Origin: Stachybotrys elegans
Lineage: Eukaryota > Ascomycota > Sordariomycetes > Hypocreales > Stachybotryaceae
Length of the DNA stretch: 64,000 nt
Assembly: GCA_020746835.1 (NCBI GenBank)
Contig: JAGPNK010000008.1
Coordinates: forward strand, 1,550,001-1,614,000
Direction: 5' to 3'
Shown: piece after piece, positions 10,001 through 23,025 of the stretch
How the letters are laid out: the number at the start of each line of letters is the position of its first letter
How positions within the stretch are numbered: the stretch's first letter is position 1
Notes under the pieces: generated by a model
The model's database searches: none
What the model was told of the DNA's origin: nothing
The model's input: only the letters and a program-made list of their open reading frames with translations
Position numbers and translations under genes: made by a program

Positions 10001-12866
10001 AACCCCCGTTTCTGTTGTTCCAGGAAATGCAAGTCTAAAGTTTGGTTAGCCTTGTGACTCAAACACTTGGGGGAATAGAATCACCGACAAAGAAGAACCA
10101 CAACCGGCACGAAGTTGTATTATCATCCCCATCATTGTCGCCGTCCTGGTCAACCCACTCGAGCTCACTTCCCGATGGGAACGTGGTCATGGTGGGCAAG
10201 CTCTGAGAAGTGCCCGTCCAACGAGTGCAACCCAGTGAAAAGTCAATACCTGTCGGTGCACTGATCCCCACGGTCGTTGTCGCTGGGCAGTTCCGTGATA
10301 GCGTCGTCCCGGTCCCGGTGCAGCCTCGCAGCGTAATCTCAACCGCGTATGGGGCAACCAGGTGCGTGCTGGGCGAGCAGGGTAAGGACATGGTCCACGG
10401 ATAGTTTGTCCTAGGTGGATACGTGATGGTGGTGAGTTGGCCAGACGGAACGCTGTCGGTACTATCATCAGATGCGTCACCGTCCGCCCAAGTTTCTATC
10501 TGCGGCCATGGCGGAAGCCCCAAGCTGCGAGTTGTCACGGCTCCGTTCGGTTTGGTGAGTGTGACGGTGCTCGGCGCGAACACTACACTTGGCGTGATCC
10601 AGATTGTGCCCCCGAGGGGCCCTCCTCGTGGCAAGTTGTAGTTGGAGACAGCCACGACGGTGGTAGTAACGGGCTTGATGGTGATTGTGATGACAGTGGT
10701 TGTTGCCACAAACCTTCCCGACTGTGAAGCACCTACTTCAAGGGTTGTTATGTACGGAGGCGCAGAGATGGTGGTCGCGCTGCTGAGGGTTGCCGGTGGC
10801 ATGACAAGAACGCAGGGTGGCGATGGACACTTGACGGTACGAGTCGTATAAACCTCGGGTCCGATGTATATAGTCTCTCCGTTGGGACCCGGAGGATTCC
10901 TGCATAGCGGCCATGGGCAGACACCGTAGCCACAAGTGAATCGACAAAGTAGGCGTACGTGGAGGACCTGGTGTTGCAAGCCGGGCTGGCCGCCCATGTA
11001 GTCGCTGGGATTGGCCAGATTGAGCCGGCCAGTAGAGGTGCAGACGCACGACTGCGAGGGGCAGTAGCCGTGCCTGCAGCCAAACTCGCAGATGGTGGCC
11101 AGGGCCTTCTGGTCTACTGTCAGTGCCGTGTTCGCCCTACCGCCGGTGCACGAAGGAGGCGTGAAGGGCGATACGCTGGAGATTATGTCGGGGGACTTGG
11201 TCATGCTGCAGTAGCTGGACGGGCAGTAGCCGTAGCTGCAGGCCACGGCGCATAGCCCGCTCCAGTTGGTGTCGCGGCCGGGCGCGGGATAGCCGGGAGG
11301 TCCACGCACGAGGCCCTTGGTCTGCGTCGGACCCCATCGAACGCACATGCAGGCGCTCATGGGGCAGTAGTCGTACTTGCCGCATAGGTTGGCGCATATG
11401 TCGGCAAACTCGCCGACGGCTGTGCCCTGCAGGCAGAAGGCGTCCTTGATGTTGATGGGCGGGCTCTTGGCGGCAATCGTGGGCCCCGAGGCGACGTTGA
11501 TGGTAGGGTTGAAGTTGTAGTAGCCTTCCTGGCAGTCGCCGATGGTCTTGAGGCTCGTCACGCTCACAACGAGGGCGCCGTTGCGTCGTATGTCGACCTT
11601 GACACTGCCTGTGTTGGACGTGAGGACATAGCCAATGTATATGCCGACGCCTCCGTACGGCGACCTTCGCCACTCTGGCTTGAACACGGTGCCCCCGACA
11701 GTCACCTCAGCAGTACCGGCTGAGCCCAGCTGCGCGGCGAAGAAGATGCCATCGCGCATGCCCACATCCCACCTGCCTTCGGGCTGCATGTGCGTTGCCG
11801 TGAAGGATGTCGTGTTGCCGTCGCGGCAGCCCGCCGCCTTGGACTGCATCCGGTGCCACACCATGATGGCTTCCTTGGTCAAAGTGGCCGTGCCCGTCTT
11901 GTAGAGTTCAATCACGTAGGGTAGAAAGGCGCGCCACGCTCCGTGCTCGATCCCTTTAACGTAGTTGAACGGCGCCTCGCCGTCCCTTAGAGCTACCAAC
12001 GAGGCGTCCCCGCGGATCGGCCCAATGTAGTGAGACTCGCCATAGTCGTTCCACGAGATGATCTGAACCCACTCCGGCTGGACGTGGAGCGTCTGGAGCC
12101 ATCGGTCGAACCAGAGCATCTCGCCGCGCCACAGCCAGTTCTTATCGTACTTGGGGAGGTTGGTGTAGAACCAGGGTGAGACGGGCATCATATAAGGCAT
12201 ACTACCGAGTGCCCTTTGATAGGATGCATCGATGTAGGTGTCCATGGGCCAGTCATTGTGGTTTGGCCACGCTGCCCAGTTAAAGAGACCGTCAATGACG
12301 CCGCTGCCACGTCTCACTGCTTCCTCCGCCCCCAGAGAAGACCAGTCGGGCACGAAGAAGCATTTGAACTCCCTCTTGATGCCGACCCAATCATCTCTGT
12401 TCCCGGGGCCTTCGAAGGTAGACACAAGGGGGAGCTGGTTGTGCTTCCAGTAGGCCTCGGTCGAGCCATACCTTTTGAGGAGCGCAAGAACTTCACTCGC
12501 AGGCCATGGTCCTCGGCCGGCGTAATCGAATGAAAACAAGAGTTTGAAGCCTTTTGAAGCAGCTGCCAAGAAGGCATTCTCGATCTGGGCCGCATTCATA
12601 GACTCGCCTCGAGCAATGTTCAAGACGAAAGCATCAATACGCGACGCTTTGGCTAGGTCCATCTCGGTCTCCCATAGAGCCCGATTGTAGGACGCCGTGT
12701 TTCCTACCTATACCAGAGCGAATATGTTAGCTCGGATCCGTGCTGGCTACGAGAACACCGTCAGAGTGTCGACACATACCATGAAGTGTGCGAACACAGC
12801 TTTCGCCTCGGCGTAGCATGCCAGCAGACTGAGGCATATGCCCAGCAGCACAGGAATTCTCATCAT
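7063..12866 (-). CDS. Secreted GH71 alpha-1,3-glucanase / Cys-rich / subtilisin-like protease fusion
   Basis: Model complement(join(7063..8111, 8206..8520, 8570..10034, 10089..12707, 12780..12866)), 1844 residues. Order: signal peptide (MMRIPVLLGICLSLLACYAEAKA); GH71 mutanase domain (~24-430) with VFAHFMVGN, FSFDYAGRGPWP, FEGPGNRDDWVGIKREFKCFF and ISWNDYGESHYIGPIRG; repeated Cys-rich modules (CxxxCxYGYCP type, ~450-650); Ser/Thr/Pro linkers and a C-rich module; a peptidase S8 domain (~1240-1520) with Asp ~1254 (FVLDDDYHPGH), His ~1303 (NHGTS) and Ser ~1494 (GNSVSAPLVAG); a Pro/Thr-rich linker; and two tandem ~43-residue Cys-rich repeats. GH71 cuts alpha-1,3-glucan in fungal walls; the protease would act outside the cell. 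All splice phases are consistent. The donor at 10088 (gtcggt) is weak. A nearer acceptor at 8172 gives only a 34-nt intron and loses the catalytic Ser. Splitting into two genes is less likely because splicing stays in frame throughout and no start or signal peptide precedes the protease. Confidence 0.8.
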
Positions 12867-12958
12867 GCACTAGATGTAAGGCAGCAAGACAGAATCGCCA
12901 AAATAATAGATGGAGGAGAGATCCTCTCTCTGCCTCTTGGTCCAGAGTTGTGCCGCTA

Positions 12959-12967
12959 GTTATATAC
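12959..12967 (-). promoter_or_regulatory. Possible TATA element of the GH71/subtilase gene
   Basis: Minus-strand GTATATAAC lies about 95 bases upstream of the inferred ATG at 12866, a reasonable distance for a fungal core promoter. No other supporting element was identified. Confidence 0.35.
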
Positions 12968-13658
12968 GCCCTACATAACCACTGCTTCCCGCCATGGAAG
13001 CACCAGACTTATAAGCTTACCTCTTTCTGGTCTCTACCCATCAGCGAGCCGTCTACTTAGATGCACCTCTTGCACCAAAGAGTGCAAAGCGCCCGCAGTT
13101 ACACTCACACAATCGGCATGTCTGTGAAGTCACTGGAGCCGAACGTACCATTGATAGGTTCTAGGCCCTCTGGACCAGTCGCTGACTTCGACACTAGTGA
13201 ACAGGTAGCCTACATCATATGCGCACGCGCCGCAGCTACATGCGTAAATTAGCACATGCTGCCATGTAAGCGAATGGCTTTATTTGCACGGCCACCACCG
13301 ATCCTACCGGAGACTGCTAGATATTCCTCCATTGAGAGGCTAGATTTGGAGCGTCATGGCGAGCTCAGGTTGCAGTCCAATGTGCATATTGCTGCAGGGC
13401 TGTGCTGACAATCAAATATTGGCTCATCATTCAGGGCGGTGTGGTCGTGTGCGAGGTCCAATTGGCTCATGTACGCTGAGCACCACTCTGGTGCCGCCCC
13501 CAAATCAGGAACTTTGGTTAACCGAGTCCTGGGCTGAGCCCAATTTCTGCTCGCTTTTAGGTCACCCTAACTTCAACGATATCAAATGTGTTATTGATGT
13601 ATCTGGAATAAGGGCTACCGTACCCAGTGAGCGTGACTCTCTGTCTAGGTTGTTAGCT
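12968..13658. other. Intergenic, no gene recognised
   Basis: Upstream region of the GH71/subtilase gene. No convincing coding region; the small open frames lack splice support or recognisable motifs. Confidence 0.5.
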
Positions 13659-15023
13659 TTAGCGACCACCTGATCGCTTCTTCAGAACAACTTGTGCCTT
13701 CTCCAACACCCTCTCCTTTGACACCCCATGATGGTGAGCACTTTTCACCAGCGCCCCAAACAATGGATAGGCAATTTCATCAGATCCATCCTCATTCCTA
13801 CCTCCTTCGACAGTGATTGGTTCAGCGAGCGCTTCATAGGCGTTGACGAAACACCTGCTTGTCCATGTAGGCGGTACAATGCATTTATGCCCTTCCCGAG
13901 ACCTCCGCATAATCATTGCTACCTCCCATGCCTCGCTGCAGATACTTCGGAACTGCTCTTCAAGATCACCCTGTTCTTTGGGTCCTGACTTGGGGGAAAT
14001 GAAGGGTGCGAAGTATGTGAAAATCTCAGGCGCGACCATTTTGTGACTCGGTGATGAACTGGTGAGCTCGGATATACAGGCAATCGTGGCAATCCGCCAA
14101 TTGGTGACGGATGTTTCGTTAACTAAAGCGGTTAATTGTCAATTCGCCGTCTCAGAAACACCGACAAGCAGAAAACTCACCACCATTACGTTCAAATAGC
14201 GTCTCAATATACCCGAGATTCTCTTCAATGTCATGTCTTGGGTCAGGATTCTCGTATGCAAGCTCATACTCACAGTAAACTTTCCTACTGAGCATGTAGT
14301 GTTGAAGCAACTCAAAAATCCTCGACATCATTCTGTTCCTACGGTCCTTGGCCGTCAGTTCGCCCCAAATGGTTGCGTTTCCAAGCTGCACATCATAGGT
14401 GGAAGAATTGCATATCGCCTGGGCTTTCTGGCGGATGGATAGGAACTTATCCCTGATCTCCCCATCGCTGACTCGGTTGATGCTGGTATTTTCCAAGACA
14501 ATGGCACGCATCTTGGTCTCCTTCTCTTTAGCTGCTGCCAGTTGCATGTAAATTTTGCGCAGTTCGTCGTCTTTCTCCGCCAATTTCTTGACCAGAAACT
14601 CATTTTGAAGAAGGGCCTCATTCATTTCATTGCGCCTCTCGCGCAGTTGCTTCTCAAAATTATCGCACAGGGATTTTCTTTGTCGAACGACTTTATCGTG
14701 TTCTGCATGCCAGTGCTGAGCATCTCTTTCATATTGCTGACAGCTTTGACGTGAACAAGACCCGGAGGCCGTCTGTACTTGTTAGTAGGGCGAGGCCCAA
14801 CTGAGAGATGAGGACTCACACTTATTCCTGAGTATGTGAGGTGTCTCAAACGAGAGCTGATCGTCTGGCGACCTTTATAGATGGTTTCGAAGATCATTTG
14901 GATCCGTTCAATCGTGGTATTATTGTTAGCAACCACCTGCGTCCTGGGCCGGCGTTTATGGCGCGTGGATTTCTCGGCTTCTGCGAGAGCTTTAGACTTC
15001 CCCGTATCCCCTTGAATTGCCAC
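13659..15023 (-). CDS. Coiled-coil fungal protein of unknown function
   Basis: Model complement(join(13659..14122, 14181..14772, 14820..~15023)); the 5' end is unresolved because the first frame opens at GTG 15023 with no ATG, so an upstream exon may be missing. Introns 14773-14819 (gtgagt..tacag) and 14123-14180 (gtgagt..tttag) keep frame. The middle contains a charged heptad-like stretch (CDNFEKQLRERRNEMNEALL, then AEKDDELRKIYMQLAAAKEK) and a conserved-looking segment VSDGEIRDKFLSIRQKAQ. The last exon has VNETSVTNWRIATIACISEL and ends KKRSGGR. The layout of a coiled coil followed by a helical C-terminal part resembles a lineage-specific ascomycete family often seen near HET genes, but I cannot name it. 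No enzymatic or membrane motif. Confidence 0.6.
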
Positions 15024-15456
15024 TGTGCTCGACTTTTAAAAGACGAGAATGCTGCTCTAGTGGTCACGCCATTCGTATTGTAGAAGGAATGACTGCGAGT
15101 AGGTATACGAGTAGCCGTAAGCGGCGGTGATCTGATTGTACAGATCAACCACCGCCAACACCTAAATCTTGGTTTATTGCCACAAAAGTAAATTGCGCAA
15201 TTGGAATGAATTTCGTTCCTATAACAGAGTTTGACTTTGAAAGCAATTCCTCCTGCATACAAGGCTGTTTGCGGCTCCGAGGCGACCGTACCTTGAACCC
15301 ATAATTAGACTAGTTCCGGCGTTCTACGTAGCCCCTTATCGTAGAGTGATTTGGGAGGGGAGCAGATTGAGTAGAAGAAAGAACATTATTCCAGTCCACC
15401 TATGACCTGGCTTTTCAAACCACGAGTGCCTACCTCTTGCACTACATGTTGCCACT
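15024..15456. other. Divergent intergenic region
   Basis: Lies between the minus-strand coiled-coil gene and the plus-strand Hsp70-like gene, so it should hold both promoters and perhaps a missing first exon of the former. No specific element recognised. Confidence 0.5.
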
Positions 15457-17740
15457 ATGGTTCAACCGGCGCATCCTCCTATGTCTGGCTCTCAACCCAG
15501 AGCCGATAAAAATCTCTTCGACCATCTTGATGGAATGAAGGATTTACACTTGGGGTGCAAGGAGTCAGACGAGAAGTTAATCATTGCTCTGGACTTTGGC
15601 ACTACCTTTTCTGGCATTGCGTTTTGCTTCCTCAACCAGCGCGATCCCAGGATTACCAGCATTTTGGACTGGCCAGGAGCCGAAGGAGAATCAGTCCCCA
15701 AGATTCCCACGCGTGTCTGCTATGACACTGAATCAAATGACTTTGACTGGGGAGCTTCGGCCAACCAGATGGGTAATACTATCGCTGGTGTGAAGCTCCT
15801 GCTAGACCCTCAGCAGGAACGGCCACTATATCTCCCACAGGGAAATCTTAGACAAGAAATCAGCCAGCTCCCCAAGCCACCAGTACATGTTGCCGCAGAC
15901 TTTATTGGGGCTATCTATCAGCATGCCCTCAGCGAGATCTCGAAACAAGTTCCTGCAGAGTACCTGGCAATGTGTCAGAAGCATTTTGTGTTATCCGGTT
16001 AGATGTCCTAAACCTATACCGTCGGCTTAAACTCATACAGATGATTTTATAGTTCCTGCTGTTTGGTCTGACACGGCGAAGAACGCGACGATGGAGGTAA
16101 GTAGAATATTCAGGCAACCGCCACCTGCAGGAGCTCACCGCATTTTTCTCCAGGCTGCAGAGCAAGCCGGTTTGTATCCAGTCACCTTGATCAAAGAGCC
16201 TGAAGCAGCGGCACTCTATACGATACACTCACTTGACTTTACTATGAAGGTGGGAGATACATTCGTGGTCTGCGACGCAGGTGGTGGAACCGTGGACCTC
16301 ATCTCATACGAAGTTGCAGCGTTAACGCCAAATCTTCAACTAAGAGAGCTTGTTCCCGGCACAGGTACGATAAAGTGGGAGTCGCTTAAAAATTACTGAG
16401 GCTAACCACAAGCTACAAAGATGGCATGGCCGGCTCCCTGGGTTTGAACCAGCGCTTTGCCGAGGCCGTGAAGGACCTTGTAGGCGAGGAGCAGTTCCAG
16501 CGACTGAAGAAGACGAAAGGGTTTTGGTTAGCGGAAAAGACTTTCGATAGCGAAGTTAAGAAAGCTTTCCGGGGCAGGCTTAAAGACGAGTTTTATATCA
16601 CCTTCCCAATGGCCTCGATAGACGATCGGCCAGATCTTGGCTTAGAGTCAAACACCTGGAGAATGACGGGGTATGTTACAAATTAAGATGATTCTTACAC
16701 ATGACTATACTAATAGGGGGTTAGAAAAGAACTAAATCAGATTTTCGCACCTCTGATCACAGATATCCTTCGACTGATAGACGCTCAGCTCAAATCCATC
16801 CAACTCAAGAAGCCTGGCCAGCCGATCACGGTAGGGACTACAATATCCATTACTCTTTACAAACTAACCTCTGAAGGGAATATTTCTTGTTGGTGGCTTT
16901 GGTGGCAGCCAGTACTTGAGAGAGTGTGTTGCAAGAACATACCTTGATATTCACGTGCTACAGCCAAACGACGCTTGGAGTGCCATCGCAAAGTAAGTGG
17001 TTCTACATGGTGTGTCTCTTGGCTCAGCACTTGATTGACTGTGATCAGAGGCGCCGTTTTGAGTCAACTCGAGAGAGAGGCCACTGTAATTTCTACCTCG
17101 TCGACCAAGCACTATGGCGTAGAGGCTTGGCAAGTGATGGATCCCGTTATAGATATAAACCAACCATCCAGGATCTCTCGAAATGGCTTCACTAGGGTCC
17201 AAAAGGCACTTATGAATTTGATAACCCCAGTCTTTGCCACTTTAGCTGACGTGAATCACAGATGACCTGGTACATCGAAAGGGGGGATGACATTAGCCGA
17301 GATCGAAAGATCCGATTCCGTTTCGGGAGGAATTTCGACAAGGGCTGCAACCCAACCGACCTCATCATCAAGACACGACTCATCGAATGTGAAGACCCGT
17401 ACGAAGCATCCGCTACAATCCTATGATCCTGCCACCTGTTGACGTGCTATAGGGATGCCCCAAGATATCGCTCTCAGGGTCGCCAAATTTGTACCAACTG
17501 TACTTGCTTGACTGACCTCCGGAGTGTGGATCCACGCAAGTTTAGGGACTTGATTGACTATCAAGGCATACCTTAGTATGTCCAAATATCACCTGATGAG
17601 TGCCAGACTAACGACCACACAGCCAAAGAATTGACTATGACCTGGTTGTGACCTTGAAATCTGCTCTGATGGAGTTCTCGGTGGAAATTAATGGAGTCCA
17701 GGCAGGCAGTGTGAAAGCCAAGTTTGGTACAGACACGTGA
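15457..17740 (+). CDS. Hsp70-like actin-fold ATPase (fungal Hsp12A/DnaK-like family)
   Basis: Ten exons: join(15457..15997, 16041..16096, 16154..16364, 16421..16670, 16725..16830, 16877..16992, 17049..17196, 17263-1..17398, 17453..17575, 17623..17740), where the eighth exon starts at 17262; 601 residues, all phases consistent. Nucleotide-binding motifs of the Hsp70/actin fold are present: phosphate-1 LIIALDFGTTFSG (~41-53), TVPAVWSD-type IVPAVWSDTAKNATME, IKEPEAAALY, phosphate-2 VVCDAGGGTVDLISY and adenosine-site GIFLVGGFGGSQYL. The classical C-terminal substrate-binding domain is replaced by a short domain ending KAKFGTDT. These proteins are common and highly variable in moulds; clients are unknown. 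Read without splicing the gene falls into several pieces and looks broken, but every break is a short intron with GT..AG ends. The donor at 17197 (gtccaa) is weak. Confidence 0.85.
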
Positions 17741-19192
17741 GATAAGGAAGGAGGAAGCATCCCTTTCTGCCACCCAAAACCATCATCAATATGATTCATG
17801 ACGAATAGACCAGCTACGTTCCGTTGGGAGGTGTGTCCTTCGCCAGTCGAGTGCGCAATAAGTCAATACTGTTGGTTCGGTGTGAGTGATGGACTTGCTC
17901 ATGTCGAGACCTCAGGCGCGTTGCAGTTTGTAGCATATTGAAGTCTCGATTTCTTTCTACTTCCCACAAATGACAATCTCTTGACACGTTAGTGTTGAAG
18001 TCTAAGTCGAGCAGATGTCATGTGGTAACTTTCTGAAATTTTGTGGCTTGGTGGCGCTTATGAGGTGCGGCGGAAGGGTTGAATCGTGAACAGGGTCCGA
18101 AGGCCACCCGTGGTGCGGGATGTCATTCGGGTGATAGTCTTAGACTGAGGCTTCCTCCAGATAGCTGGTCACCGCATACAATAATTGTAGGAATTCAATA
18201 CTAATGCCATATGATGATGAAAAAGTACAGTCTGAGATAGAAGCAGTAGAAAGGAAATAAACAGTAGGGGTGATGTCTAGCGCCCCGGCAACCAATACAA
18301 TTGCACACAGCAGACAAGAACAACAACGAGGCCATTGCCAGACGTACTAGAGCCATATACTGGCTTGAACGCAGCCGACATTGGTTGGCTTTGGCTCTCT
18401 GGTAAGAATTACAGATTCGGCGGCACTATTTAGAAATACGATATCTAGGGATGTGAGCTGGAATTCAGATTATCCTACCAATACGATATACTGTACCCGG
18501 AATGAATAGCACATGCCTTTGCGTTTACAGGACAAATACATGCAGAGACAACATGGACAAGGGCTTTTCGGCATCGGATTGGCACCATGTCCAAAATATC
18601 ACTTGTAACTATAGTGGTCGACATGAGATAAACAGCAACTACTGCAAGTTCGTTGGATTGACAAATGCAATCGCCTTCTTTCAGCGGGTCCGCCACCACC
18701 ACTGAGAATGAAAGTCTTTGTGATTCATATCTCCGTACGGTTCCTGAAATGGTTTTACCATGAGATTAGGCTTGGTGTATCAAGTGGAGTAGGTTCACCA
18801 CCTCATTCCACAGCCAACAATGCATTCCATACTTAACCTTTTCCGTCGTACCACAGGTTCAAGAGACTAGCCACATACCTCCAGTGTCTTTCTCGAATAC
18901 AGTCCAGTACAAACACGCATTAGAATGGAATTTGTGATATCAAACACAGTTACGTTGGCCAATGAATGCCTGATCCGGAAGAGAAGGCTGTTACGGCGAT
19001 GCCGCATTCATTATAACTTTTCGTCCACTTTTCATCTGGCACAAAGTACTCAGGGAACTAGAGTTACAAACTTTTCTACTTATGCAACCGCTGCTGCTCG
19101 AAAACTAACTTGACAACCAACTTCATTGTTTGATACAAAAGTCCCACCATCTAGTTGCGCGATAATATTACTGCAGTTCGATTTCTCTTAAA
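17741..19192. other. Intergenic, about 1.45 kb, no gene recognised
   Basis: Small open frames on both strands lack start context, splice partners or motifs. The last ~100 bases should contain the dynamin-like gene promoter. Confidence 0.5.
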
Positions 19193-21646
19193 ATGACAGA
19201 GACTAAACCAATCGCCCTTGCCAACCAGGCCTTGCTCGCAAAGATCGACAAATTGCGGGAGACAAATGTCGGTGCGGCCATTCCGTTACCTCAGGTATAA
19301 AAGAACAAACCCACCGCTCAGTATCTGCAATAGTTGACATGGATCAGCTCGTCGTGGTTGGCGACCAATCATCGGGAAAGAGCTCGGTGCCAGAGAGCGT
19401 GACTGGCTTCTGCTTTCCCCGCGCTGCTGGCTTGTGTACTCGATATGCTACGCAGATCACTTGCACTCGACAGGCTGTGAGCAAGGTCACAATCTCCATC
19501 ATTCCTCGACCAGAGGCAGACGGGCTCTTTAAACCCCGCCTTCCCTCTTTTGAGCGGCAGCTGAACCGACTGAACGATGAAGATCTCGCCAAGGTGTTTG
19601 ATGAAGTGTGTCTCATGTTCTATTTCGACGGCCGGTTGGACGCTGACAAAATGCGCCAAGGCTAGTTTCGCTATGGGCATCCGCATAGGTACAAACGACG
19701 ACAATCCTGATGCATCGGCCTTCGGCGAAGATATCTTGAAGATAGAGATTAGTGGCCCTGAAGTAAGCCAATTTCTCCTTCCATTGTTGGATCATCCTAA
19801 CCTCAAAACTAGCAAACCCACCTTACTGTCATCGACGTGCCCGGGATATTTAGAGTTGCCACCCCTGGTAAGCATGAACTTCTGTATGGAGAGTATCAAC
19901 AGGTTGTTAATCTCGGCGCCAAAGGTCTTACAGTTGAAAGTGATGTGGCACTTGTTCGCAATATTGTCAAGCGATATATGGCCAACCCTCGAACCATGTA
20001 AGCTTTCCGTAAACCATTTTCACAATTCATTCAACTAAAACACCCAGTATTTTGGCTGTGTTGCCCTGCAACGTCGATATCGCCACGCAGGAGATCCTGA
20101 AACTTGCCGAAGAGGCCGATCCGGACGGAATCCGGACCATGGGGGTCTTAACGAAACCAGATCTTGCCATCGAGAAAGCTACCCAAGACGCTGTCGTTGA
20201 CCTAGTCCAGGGCAGACGGAACAAGTTGAAACTAGGATATTTTGTGGTCAAGAACCGAAACGCAGATGACACTATCTCTACTGCATCCGATCGCCTCGCT
20301 ACAGAGAACGCCTTTTTTATGGCGCCTCATTGGTCTTCGATTGCTACTAGCTGCGGCACTGCAGCTTTAACCGCAAGATTGCGAGATTTACTTCTGGAAA
20401 TATCCAAGCGCGAACTGCCAAAAGTCAAAGCTGAGATTGAGAAGCGCAAGCGCCAAACTGAGGCCCAGCTGAATGCCATGGGCGAACCTCGGGACAACGA
20501 GAACACCCAACGGCAGTATCTTGTAAAGATTGCCTCCCGCATACAAGACATTACCAAGAGTGCCTTGAACGGACATTATGCGGATGACACTATTTTCAAA
20601 CACAAAGCCGATCTGAGATTGATTACGAAAATGATCCAATTGAACGAGGACTTTTCTAACGTATTCTGGAAGTGTGGCCACTATCAACATTTCAGATCTG
20701 GATTGGAAGACAAAGGGGAGAAATTATTGGGTGAAGTGATCCCAACGACGGTTTCTGGTATGCCCGGCAATGTGTACGATGAATTACATGACATCATCGA
20801 CACTGATTATGAGTGTCCAAAACCACTCAGGGGACCGATGACTGAAACTGTCCAGGAACTGTACAGTTCCAGTCGAGGTCCGGAGCTCGGTACTGTACGT
20901 ATATTCTATACGCTTGTGTTCGCCAAGGTCTGCCTAGCTAATATTGATGACAGTTTAATGGAACGGTCCTGGCCTCCGTCTTCGACAAATCAGCGCAGAA
21001 GTGGAAACCACTTGTCATGTCACACACGAGCAAAGCCATACTTCTCGTTCATGATTTCATTTTCAATCTTCTTGATGAACTATGTCCGGATAGTATGGTC
21101 AAAGAGCAGCTGTGGGGAAATGTGGTCGACGATCTACGCGAGAAGTATAAACATGCCATGAAGCACGCGTGTTTTCTCCTTGAAATTGAAGGCTCGAGTT
21201 GGCCCATCACATATAATCATTACTTCAATGCGACTCTGCAGACGAAACGACAGAAGAGGCTGGCCGAATCTCTAACAGACCTAGCCGTCTCTATTCCTGA
21301 GCACGAGGGCACAGGATTCATTCCCCTCGACCATATCCGCCAGCATACTACGGATATGGACAACAAGCAGCAAGTGTGTGAAGACATACTGGATAGTCTC
21401 GAGAGCTACTACAAGGTGGCTCGGAAGCGGTTCGTGGACACTGTATGCCAGCACGTTGTGCATTATATGCTCCTCAGCGGTCCCGACAGCCCTCTCAAGG
21501 TGCTGAGCCCCGATTATGTATTGAAGCTTACCCCCGACCAGCTTGAGATCATTGCTGGAGAAGACACAGCGGGGAAAAGCCAACGTCAGCGTCTCACTCG
21601 GGAGTTGGAGAGTTTAAGCAGCGCCATTCAGATCTTGAGGACCTGA
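19193..21646 (+). CDS. Dynamin-like GTPase (Mx/Vps1-type)
   Basis: Seven exons: join(19193..19294, 19348..19605, 19661..19762, 19813..19867, 19925..19997, 20048..20894, 20954..21646), 709 residues, all phases consistent. The GTPase domain has G1 GDQSSGKSS (~39-47), FPRAAGLCTRYATQI, G3 DVPGIFR, G4 TKPDL and the usual ILAVLPCNVDIATQEIL and DPDGIRTMGVLTK; the middle and GED regions follow (GNVYDELHDII, RGPELGT-FNGTVLASVF, then KRFVDTVCQHVVHYML). It should be a self-assembling large GTPase acting on membranes. Such Mx-like dynamins are expanded in filamentous fungi and have been linked to organelle dynamics and, speculatively, defence. G1 is followed by SVPESVTG where the family has SVLE. No disruption was found after splicing. 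Confidence 0.9.
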
Positions 21647-23025
21647 GAGAGTATAGCCTATATCAGTCAGTCTTCCTTGGAGCCCGAGCCATCTTAATAC
21701 AGATATGGTCTTTGCCGAGGCATCGAGTAGAGACGAGTTGACCCACCCATACATGTCGATGGAACTCGATAGCGTCGGGGCCTTGAATAGCTTCTTGATT
21801 GTCTCGCGGTCTTGGATATTGTGGTATGTTATGCCAGCAATGTTGACCTGGTTGGACGCCAACCTGCCAGAATAGGCCCTAAATAATTCTCATCATTGGC
21901 CCGCGCTCTTTCCAAAGGCTGTTGGATAAATTCGACACACAACAACTGACGTAGGAAGCTGGCATGATCCCACCAAAGATGGCTCAGCTCTCCAATTACA
22001 GGGATGAAGAACGGGCATTGCGGTGGCACCTAGCCTTTGGCTGAGTGCTCTCGTCTATGCTTCCAATGATAGCAAAACAGGAGTCGGAGATAGTTCAAGG
22101 TGAGAGCGGCCGTGAGACACAAGGCGGTCATGGACATGGGCAGAAGTACATGCGCAACACTATCGGTGTGAGTAAGGTCCAGGGCATTCATCAATGTAGT
22201 GACGAAGGCAGAGGCCTATGTAGCCTCGAAGGGAGATGCTGCCATCGTGTGGAGAGCTTGCATGGTGAAGAATCTTTGCAGCAGAAGGTTGTATCTTTTG
22301 TATTGAAGGGTGAAGCCTTGACGAGAAAAGTATGAGAATATCTGAAGAGCTTTTGCCTCACTCAATGAAGCGTAGGAGGATACTACTGATCTATGAGTAT
22401 ATAAATATTCATCCATTGCGTCTTCAACGCACCAAGGTAGACACCCGCGGTTGGGGGATCCGCTGCAAGCTCGCCAGATGCTTGCCAACTGCTTCAGGAT
22501 AAATGGCGGATACCTCGCGTGTTGACCAAGGGGTCGCGAGATCCAACCGAAGGGCTACTTCCGAACGAAGATAGGTCTCGTATCTTTTCCATGCAGTTGG
22601 TAGTCCATGACATGAATCATGGTGAAGCAGCGGTGTTGGGGTGAATCTGCAGTTGGCCCCCAGGGTTGGTAAGACACATTGGTACGCCAAGTATGGGTAT
22701 GCATATATCCGTCAATATTCGGAGGCTGACAAGGTTTTGGCTGGGGCAATGTTGGCTGGCACACTACCATGCCGTACGACGATATACCACCTTCCAGGCT
22801 TGGCTGCAGCAATGTTGGCTGGCTCAAGTGCCCCCCCTCCTCATTAAAGGATGGATCAACCAACTCTCAGCCTGAATCATATATAGGCCTCGGGCACAAA
22901 TTACCCAGCACAGTTTGGCTTCCATCAGCAACCCCTGAGCTCCCCGCTTCATGATCCCCCCATCGTCGTCCTCTAGCCAAGGCAGCCACCACGGCCTTTG
23001 ACCTCTCTCATCTACAGCCTTGACA
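21647..23025. other. Intergenic, about 1.4 kb
   Basis: No gene recognised. A short motif AATGTTGGCTGGC recurs at about 22748 and 22811. A TATA-like CATATATAGG near 22880 lies about 145 bases before the P450 start. Confidence 0.5.

Noticed and set aside
15998..17622. Hsp70-like gene as a pseudogene with many stops
   Set aside because: Each apparent break is a 43-65-nt intron with GT..AG ends, and all phases match to give one 601-residue product.
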